A stretch of 51,326 nt of DNA. Source: Flavobacteriales bacterium. GTDB lineage: Bacteria > Bacteroidota > Bacteroidia > Flavobacteriales_D > Crocinitomicaceae. Positions 46,455 to 51,326 of this stretch are shown here, piece after piece. The notes beneath the pieces are model-generated. The model made no database searches, had not been told where the DNA came from, and saw only the letters and a list, made by a program, of their open reading frames with translations. The stretch lies in the NCBI GenBank assembly GCA_003331365.1, contig QOQC01000002.1, positions 1 through 51,326 on the forward strand, written 5' to 3'. The translations under genes were made by a program, and so were the position numbers. Within the stretch, counting starts at the first letter, position 1; every line of letters starts with the position of its first letter.

Positions 46455-47351
46455 TCAATATTTGCTCAATCCCCCTGTATGGATGAACAAAATTCTTTGA
46501 TTTCGAAGATCATTGATTTTAATGAACTCGTCCAGTGCGTACATTACTTTACCTGTATAAATAGGCTCAATACAAAAGTTTGATTTTTCATTAAAGTTAT
46601 TGACGAAAATATCTAATTTATTATCTGTTTTGGCATACCCTCCGAAATGAAAATCGTTAAGTACTTCCACCCGATTTTTATCGAATGGCACCTCACATTG
46701 TATTGCCAATGCTTCCATTTCTTTAATTGCATCAAAACCGCGTAAAACGGGAACAACAATAAGCTTTGTTTTTTGATGTAAACTAGAAGATATACCCAAA
46801 CTTGTGGTGGTAGTCCCCTGTGCTAAAATCACATAATCATAATCATTTTCTGTTTCTCTCATTATTTCTGAACAACCTTTCACCCCTTCCCTATTAGCGC
46901 CTCCCTCTGGGATATTCCAAATTTGAGCATCTGAAGAATCTATACCGTCAAAATACTTAAGTTCATTATACTTTTTTCGTGAATGAAAGATCAACTCCAT
47001 ATTCAAATCGGAACATTTACGGAGATTCGGATTGGAATCCATTGTCAATTCATCACCTCTGACATTACCTCGGGTTTTCAAACCCAGCTTATTACCAATA
47101 GATGCCACAGCCAATAAATGATTTGAATATGCGCCACCATAGGTATTTATCAATTTACAATTGTGATTCATTGCTGATACAAGATTCCATTTCAACTTCC
47201 TCCATTTATTACCAGAAACATCCGGGTGAATCAAATCATCACGTTTGATGAACAATATATTATTTTGATTGTTTTTATTGAATAGGTTAAATTTATGCGT
47301 TTTCGACAAAGAAGTGCGTTTATCGAAAATAGAAACTAAATCAGGCAACAT
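46455..47351 (-). CDS. PLP-dependent ACC deaminase / D-cysteine desulfhydrase family protein
   Basis: A fold type II PLP enzyme of 298 residues. The PLP lysine lies in KRDDLIHPDVSGNKWRKLK, the substrate loop is YGGAYSNHLLA, and the phosphate-binding region is IPEGGANREG. The family covers 1-aminocyclopropane-1-carboxylate deaminase and D-cysteine desulfhydrase; with no plant partner known, D-cysteine or related D-amino acid use is the simpler guess, but sequence alone does not decide. Its ATG overlaps the ATG of the divergent DUF5522 gene by two bases. Confidence 0.85.
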   Translation of the reverse strand: MLPDLVSIFDKRTSLSKTHKFNLFNKNNQNNILFIKRDDLIHPDVSGNKWRKLKWNLVSAMNHNCKLINTYGGAYSNHLLAVASIGNKLGLKTRGNVRGDELTMDSNPNLRKCSDLNMELIFHSRKKYNELKYFDGIDSSDAQIWNIPEGGANREGVKGCSEIMRETENDYDYVILAQGTTTTSLGISSSLHQKTKLIVVPVLRGFDAIKEMEALAIQCEVPFDKNRVEVLNDFHFGGYAKTDNKLDIFVNNFNEKSNFCIEPIYTGKVMYALDEFIKINDLRNQRILFIHTGGLSKY

Positions 47352-47520
47352 GAACGATGATTTTTCGCGGTTTTCGAAAAGAGATACGATGGATAAAAAG
47401 GACTACTATCTTAGCCAAGATGGTTACATTGTTTTTACCGAGAAATACCATTTGAAAAGAGGTTATTGTTGTAAAAGTAGTTGTAAACATTGTCCCTATA
47501 ATTTCAAAAGAAAGAAATAG
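47350..47520 (+). CDS. DUF5522 family small cysteine-rich protein
   Basis: A 56-residue protein with the DUF5522 pattern: DYYLSQDGYIVFTEKYHLKRG followed by YCCKSSCKHCPY and a basic end. The five Cys and one His could form a small metal site, but the function is unknown. The ORF track extends upstream into the deaminase gene; the ATG at 47350 is preferred, and the ATG at 47389 (43 residues) is an alternative that would also fit the family length. It stops 2 nt before the convergent PlsC-like gene. Confidence 0.85.
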   Translation: MNDDFSRFSKRDTMDKKDYYLSQDGYIVFTEKYHLKRGYCCKSSCKHCPYNFKRKK

Positions 47521-47522
47521 CA

Positions 47523-48071
47523 TTAATCTGGTTTAATTCCGTTTTCAGGGACTTTACCAGAAAACTGAGACAAAATTTTTTTAATTTCTTGAACGTCATT
47601 TTCAATATCTCCTGTTGGTTCGAATAAACTATGAAAACCACCTATTTTTTTCGAATAATCAACATAGGCTATGTATATAGGTACTTTTGACTCAATCGCT
47701 ATATAGTAAAAGCCCTTTTTCCAATTGGGATTGTAGCTTCTTGTTCCTTCGGGCGTAAATACAAGAAATAATTCATCATTTTCTAAAAAAAGCTCCTTAG
47801 CCTTTTGAGTAATATTATTTTTCTGTTTTCTATCCACAGGAATTCCACCCATTTTTCGAAGTAAAAAACCAAAGGGGAAAAAAAAAGCTTCTTTCTTTAT
47901 TAAATACTTTGCCTTAATTCCATAGGATATGAAGGCCATCTTACCCAATACAAAATCCCAATTCGAGGTATGCGGCCCCATTACGATTACGCATTTTTTA
48001 ATCCCAATTGGTGAATGCTGATCTATTTTCCATCCAATTATTCTAAAAAAAAATCGCGCCAAGCTTTTCAT
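47523..48071 (-). CDS. PlsC-like lysophospholipid acyltransferase
   Basis: A 182-residue acyltransferase of the 1-acyl-glycerol-3-phosphate family. The catalytic HxxxxD is GPHTSNWDF, the substrate motif is FTPEGTRS, and GGIPVDRKQ matches motif III. Like other short Bacteroidota members it lacks the long N-terminal membrane region. I start at the ATG at 48071 (MKSLARFFFRIIGW); the ORF track uses a TTG further upstream. It probably transfers acyl groups to lysophospholipids or ornithine/glycine lipids; the acceptor is not determined. plsY elsewhere in the window supplies the first acylation step. Confidence 0.85.
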   Translation of the reverse strand: MKSLARFFFRIIGWKIDQHSPIGIKKCVIVMGPHTSNWDFVLGKMAFISYGIKAKYLIKKEAFFFPFGFLLRKMGGIPVDRKQKNNITQKAKELFLENDELFLVFTPEGTRSYNPNWKKGFYYIAIESKVPIYIAYVDYSKKIGGFHSLFEPTGDIENDVQEIKKILSQFSGKVPENGIKPD

Positions 48072-48100
48072 ACTCAAAAATAAATAAATCAAATTAGTTA

Positions 48101-48108
48101 TATCTTTA
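48101..48108 (+). promoter_or_regulatory. Candidate -7 box for the anchored hypothetical
   Basis: TATCTTTA differs from TAnnTTTG only in the last base and ends 4 nt before the ATG at 48113, so the transcript would be leaderless or nearly so. Confidence 0.28.
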
Positions 48109-48112
48109 TAAA

Positions 48113-49339
48113 ATGGGTAAAAATATTCGTGAGACCATTTTATTATTGGTGTTGTTTGTATTTACAATACTGATTTTAAAATTAACTAGTATTCACGATA
48201 AAACAGATACGAACCAAATACAAATCCCTAGTAGTTGTAATATTTTGGTCAGAATCGATGTTCAAAGCTTATCAAAAAAGATAGTATTAAGTGAGCTATA
48301 TAGCTATCGTGCCCCAGATCTGATTCGAAATTTGTTCGAAATGAACAATCTAGAACACGATGATGATGATGTTTACAATCAATTTGTTAATCAACTTGAC
48401 GACTTTAGTAGTCCATTAGAAGTTTTATCCTTACATATTAATGATCAAAATCTTTTGTTTCTCCGGGGAGAAAGCTCCTTTAAAAGCAAAACCCCGCTTC
48501 TATTTAGCTCAAAAAATAATTTTCTTTATCTACAGGTATACGGAGCCAATTTACCTCGTGAAGTTATCCTGAACGCAATTAATGATATTAAAACTTTTAA
48601 TCTTGAAAAAACTAACCTATCTGATATTGAAATATACGAGAATGCAAATAATCTCAAACTGAAAGCATATGTTAATACGTCCAGTGATAAAATTGATTTA
48701 CATTTAATACAACAGAAAAATGAATCCCATTCAATGATTGGCCTGGAGCCTAGTGGATTGCATTTTCAGGCCCCTGCTAGTTTTATTGAATATTTGATTG
48801 GTCCAAATAATATTCACCAAATATCTTTAAATTATTTTGGATTCAATTTTAATGATAATTCTAATTGGTACCCGAATACAGATATATTATTCACCTTTCG
48901 AGACTCAATAGAAAGAGAAAGCCTTGAGAAATCAGCCAAATTATTATATAACACAAGACAAGTGAAGATTCTCGAGGACGAAGGGAAAGAAAAATTAATG
49001 ATTGATGATATGGCGTATTCGATAAATGATATCCCTCCGAATAAGATATTTCTAAGCACGAATGAAAGAAAACCACGTTTAGCTACAGATTCTTCGAATT
49101 CATTGGTTTTGAGTGGGAATGCTTCTCAAATATTTCAAATTAATACGAATAGCTGGCAAGGTTTTTTGGCTAATGAAATCTTATCAGGAATTGGTTTAAT
49201 TAATGAAATAAAATCAATGTTCAGCAAATTTGAACCGATACGTACTATTCAATTAAAAAATGAATCCATTATTACCTTTGAAATCAATAAAAAGCATTCG
49301 ATTTATGCTTATATCTTTTCTATCTTAAGTAAAGTATAA
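48113..49339 (+). CDS. Membrane-anchored hypothetical protein
   Basis: A 408-residue protein with one N-terminal helix (about residues 9-26, ETILLLVLFVFTILILKL) and a large periplasmic part; no signal-peptidase site is clear, so it is probably anchored. The body is rich in Asn, Ser, Asp and Ile, with repeated hydrophobic-strand patterns (SCNILVRIDVQSL, LHINDQNLLFLRG, DILFTFRDS), which suggests a DUF3352-like duplicated beta/alpha fold. I do not recognise a named family with confidence and no catalytic motif is visible. It is monocistronic, convergent with glnA, and separated from it by a bidirectional hairpin. Confidence 0.6.
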   Translation: MGKNIRETILLLVLFVFTILILKLTSIHDKTDTNQIQIPSSCNILVRIDVQSLSKKIVLSELYSYRAPDLIRNLFEMNNLEHDDDDVYNQFVNQLDDFSSPLEVLSLHINDQNLLFLRGESSFKSKTPLLFSSKNNFLYLQVYGANLPREVILNAINDIKTFNLEKTNLSDIEIYENANNLKLKAYVNTSSDKIDLHLIQQKNESHSMIGLEPSGLHFQAPASFIEYLIGPNNIHQISLNYFGFNFNDNSNWYPNTDILFTFRDSIERESLEKSAKLLYNTRQVKILEDEGKEKLMIDDMAYSINDIPPNKIFLSTNERKPRLATDSSNSLVLSGNASQIFQINTNSWQGFLANEILSGIGLINEIKSMFSKFEPIRTIQLKNESIITFEINKKHSIYAYIFSILSKV

Positions 49340-49366
49340 AAAAAGGGTCAGCGAAACTGACCCTTT
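49340..49366 (-). terminator. Bidirectional hairpin terminator between the hypothetical gene and glnA
   Basis: AAAGGGTCAG / CTGACCCTTT, a 10-bp perfect stem with a CGAAA loop. On the minus strand the stem is followed by a run of seven Ts, so it is a good glnA terminator. On the plus strand the T-run is short (TTTAAAT), but it may also stop the hypothetical gene. Confidence 0.85.
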
Positions 49367-49388
49367 AAATACAAACACAAAACATCAA

Positions 49389-50417
49389 TTAGGAGTTCTC
49401 AACTGCGGTCAATTCAGCGCTTTTAACTGTTTTAATAATTCGTGCGGCAATCTTGTAGGGATCCCCATTTGAAGCGGGGCGTCTATCCTCTAACCAGCCC
49501 TTCCAACCATTTTCAACGGTCATAATTGGAATTCGAATTGAAGCTCCACGATCAGAAACTCCATAACTGAAATCGTCTATTGATGCCGTTTCATGTAGAC
49601 CAGTTAGTCTTTGATTGTTAAACGCACCATATACGGAAATATGCTCTTGAGTTACCGGCCTAAAGGCTTCACATATTCTTTCATAAACTTCTTTAGAACC
49701 ACAGGTTCTTAAAGTTGAATTTGAAAAATTCGCATGCATACCTGAACCATTCCAATCACCCTTTATTGGTTTAGGATGATACTCTATATAGTATCCATAT
49801 TTTTCCGTTAATCTATCTAATAAATATCTTGCAATCCAAATTTCATCCCCAGCAATTTTAGCTCCCTTCGCAAAAAGCTGAAATTCCCATTGACCACTTG
49901 CAACCTCTTGATTTATACCTTCAAAATTTAAACCTGCCTTTATGCATAAATCTGCATGTTCTTCAACGAAATCTCTACCATGAGTGTTTCTTCCTCCAAC
50001 TGAACAATAGTAAAGCCCTTGCGGACCAGGAAAACCTCCTCTAGGGAAACCTAAAGGCAACTCTGTTGATCTATCCATTATAAAATACTCTTGTTCGAAG
50101 CCAAACCAAAAATCATTATCATCATCATCAATTGTAGCTCTTCCATTAGAAACATGATTTGTACCATCTGAGTTTAATACTTCAGTCATTACCAAATATC
50201 CATTTTCCCTTGCAGGGTCGGGATATATAGCTACTGGCTTTAATAGACAATCCGAAGAGTCACCCATTGCTTGTTTGGTTGAGCTTCCATCGAATGACCA
50301 CATAGGACAATCTTCCAACTTACCTGAAAAATCATTAACTACCTTTGTTTTACTTCTCATATTTTGGGTAGGTGTATAGCCATCTAACCAAATATATTCC
50401 AATTTACTTTTTGCCAT
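49389..50417 (-). CDS. glnA: Glutamine synthetase, type II (eukaryote-like)
   Basis: Makes glutamine from glutamate, ammonia and ATP. At 342 residues it is far shorter than bacterial GSI (~470) or GSIII (~700) and matches GSII: LEYIWLDGYTPTQNMRSKT, the catalytic WSFDGSST, WFGFEQEYFIMD (metal-binding Glu), GINQEVASGQWEFQ, and NGSGMHANFS. The C-terminal RGASIRIPI and EDRRPASNGDPY complete the active site. GSII occurs in Bacteroidota. The usual adenylylation loop of GSI is absent, so control by GlnE is not expected. A TATCTTTG box lies about 120 nt upstream. Confidence 0.93.
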   Translation of the reverse strand: MAKSKLEYIWLDGYTPTQNMRSKTKVVNDFSGKLEDCPMWSFDGSSTKQAMGDSSDCLLKPVAIYPDPARENGYLVMTEVLNSDGTNHVSNGRATIDDDDNDFWFGFEQEYFIMDRSTELPLGFPRGGFPGPQGLYYCSVGGRNTHGRDFVEEHADLCIKAGLNFEGINQEVASGQWEFQLFAKGAKIAGDEIWIARYLLDRLTEKYGYYIEYHPKPIKGDWNGSGMHANFSNSTLRTCGSKEVYERICEAFRPVTQEHISVYGAFNNQRLTGLHETASIDDFSYGVSDRGASIRIPIMTVENGWKGWLEDRRPASNGDPYKIAARIIKTVKSAELTAVENS

Positions 50418-50537
50418 TAGCTCTAAACATTTAACAATTAAAAATTAAAAACACGCTTAACTTCGGTAAAGGTATTATTTAACTTCATTTTTATTTTGTA
50501 AAATCGTAAATTAAGGACCCTTACACGCTATTGTAAA

Positions 50538-50545
50538 CAAAGATA
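50538..50545 (-). promoter_or_regulatory. Candidate -7 box for glnA
   Basis: The minus strand reads TATCTTTG, an exact TAnnTTTG match, in the intergenic region, giving an untranslated leader of about 110 nt. The -33 position shows only a T-rich sequence. A short inverted repeat TAAGG-AC-CCTTA at 50513-50524 in the leader could be a regulatory site, but this is weak. Confidence 0.38.
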
Positions 50546-50599
50546 CATTATATTGAAAATTGAAAGTTTCCATTAGCATTTTTTTTTATTAACAATTAT

Positions 50600-50607
50600 T
50601 ACTTTTA
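50600..50607 (+). promoter_or_regulatory. Weak candidate -7 box for the Nudix gene
   Basis: TACTTTTA differs from TAnnTTTG in the final base and lies 11 nt before the TTG start. Support is low. Confidence 0.22.
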
Positions 50608-50618
50608 TTTCACTGCCA

Positions 50619-51230
50619 TTGACAAAAGAGGAAATCAAATATAAACTTGAACATTTCACATATGGAAATATGCTCTGGAATGAATTTGCTCCTTATCGAA
50701 ATAATGAAATACCAAAAGAAGTAGATGCCAAAAACGCGGCAGTCGCCCTTCATATAAAGGTTTTTAAATCAAAAATTCATATTATTCTTATTGAGCGATC
50801 CAAGTATCCAGGAATGCACAGTCAACAAATTGCCTTTCCTGGAGGCAAAAAAGACAATAATGATTTAAGCTTGCAACACACTGCGAGAAGAGAGAGCTTA
50901 GAAGAAATTGGCATTGAAATTTCCAAGGGGGTTTTAGTCGGGGAACTTAGTGAAGTATATATCCCTGTATCAAAATTTAAGGTAAAGCCTTTCGTCTTTT
51001 TTCATAAGGAATACCCTCCATTACAGAGAAATCACCGTGAGGTTAATTCTATTTTTCATTGTTCACTCGACGAAATTGACACCTTTACAAAAAAATCATT
51101 TAAAGACATAAAAATCAATAAAGAACTAACACTTAAAAAGATTCCTGGTATTCAATATAAAGAGCACTTTATATGGGGAGCAACAGCTTTAATATTACAT
51201 GAATTCAATACGGCAATGAAAACCGTTTAA
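50619..51230 (+). CDS. Nudix hydrolase, CoA diphosphatase-like (NudL type)
   Basis: A 203-residue Nudix protein. The UPF0035/NudL pattern is seen: HSQQIAFPGGKKDNNDLS followed by TARRESLEEIGIE, the Nudix box with an Asp at the place of the first Glu (GGKKDNND). This subfamily hydrolyses CoA and acyl-CoA to 3',5'-ADP and phosphopantetheine, which would balance coaD in the window. The frame has no ATG before residue 18, so the start is the TTG at 50619 (MTKEEIKYKLEHF). It is followed by a hairpin. Confidence 0.82.
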   Translation: MTKEEIKYKLEHFTYGNMLWNEFAPYRNNEIPKEVDAKNAAVALHIKVFKSKIHIILIERSKYPGMHSQQIAFPGGKKDNNDLSLQHTARRESLEEIGIEISKGVLVGELSEVYIPVSKFKVKPFVFFHKEYPPLQRNHREVNSIFHCSLDEIDTFTKKSFKDIKINKELTLKKIPGIQYKEHFIWGATALILHEFNTAMKTV

Positions 51231-51235
51231 ATCAA

Positions 51236-51267
51236 AAAGAGGAACAAACCGTAACTTGTTCCTCTTT
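51236..51267 (+). terminator. Hairpin terminator after the Nudix gene
   Basis: AAAGAGGAACAA / TTGTTCCTCTTT, a perfect 12-bp stem with an ACCGTAAC loop, begins five bases after the stop. The T-run (TTT) is short and within the stem, so it could work in both directions. Confidence 0.75.
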
Positions 51268-51326
51268 CTGCTAAACCATGCTAAAACTATAAAACTCAAA
51301 AATTACAACTATGAAATGTAATTTTC

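Noticed and set aside
51314-51326. ATG near the right edge (MKCNF) as a new gene start
   Set aside because: Only four complete codons are in the window and no promoter box precedes it.

Overview
The window is low-GC chromosomal DNA from a member of the Bacteroidota, most likely order Flavobacteriales; the family cannot be fixed from the sequence. The lineage signs are a type IX secretion (T9SS) type A C-terminal sorting domain on the truncated first gene, a type B (CHU_C-like) sorting-domain protein followed directly by a PorP/SprF-like porin, DUF3822, DUF1599 and DUF5522 family proteins, a type II glutamine synthetase, a DnaJ with half a zinc finger, and -7 promoter boxes of the TAnnTTTG kind. 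The gene content is mostly core. No tRNA, rRNA, CRISPR array, transposase or prophage was seen.

Layout. (1) 1-491: the 3' end of a T9SS cargo gene. (2) 503-6258, minus: grpE-dnaJ-CPBP protease-ABC ATPase-ABC permease-Ppx/GppA, an operon with several overlapping starts and stops. (3) 6403-9663: a nitroreductase facing clpC. (4) 9856-13558: gyrA and an exported TPR protein, closed by a clear terminator. (5) 13632-20882, plus: a BatA/VWA membrane protein, a dihydroorotase-like protein with missing metal ligands, a PmtA-like methyltransferase, an asymmetric ABC-F ATPase and an M61-PDZ peptidase. (6) 20852-24671, minus: an RND/MMPL exporter and a RecD-like helicase. (7) 24763-28912, plus: a membrane protein with a pseudopilin-like segment, DUF3822, rsmD, coaD and an exported thioredoxin-like protein. 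(8) 28913-42959, minus: a 14-kb run of DoxX/MauE-Trx, tpiA, prmA, a 1530-residue exported protein, plsY, a 1996-residue TPR/PD40/SPOR protein and clpS, with starts and stops overlapping or close; DUF1599 lies 57 nt upstream. (9) 43568-46453, plus: folP, then the T9SS type B/PorP pair. (10) 46455-51230: PLP deaminase, DUF5522, PlsC-like acyltransferase, an anchored hypothetical, glutamine synthetase and a Nudix hydrolase.

The most interesting object is the giant envelope protein at 29194-35184. Its front half resembles PorE (TPR, PD40 propeller, CRD-like fold), but where PorE has an OmpA-like peptidoglycan-binding domain it has coiled coils, an acidic 47-residue repeat array and two SPOR-like domains. 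It shares a run of genes with another huge exported protein of unknown function, plsY and a predicted thiol-redox membrane protein. This could be a T9SS-related or cell-wall-linked envelope scaffold; that is inference. Other points are a single-competent-site ABC-F ATPase, a dihydroorotase-like protein lacking metal ligands, head-to-head genes whose start codons overlap, -7 promoter boxes very close to start codons, and convergent genes that abut or overlap at their 3' ends.
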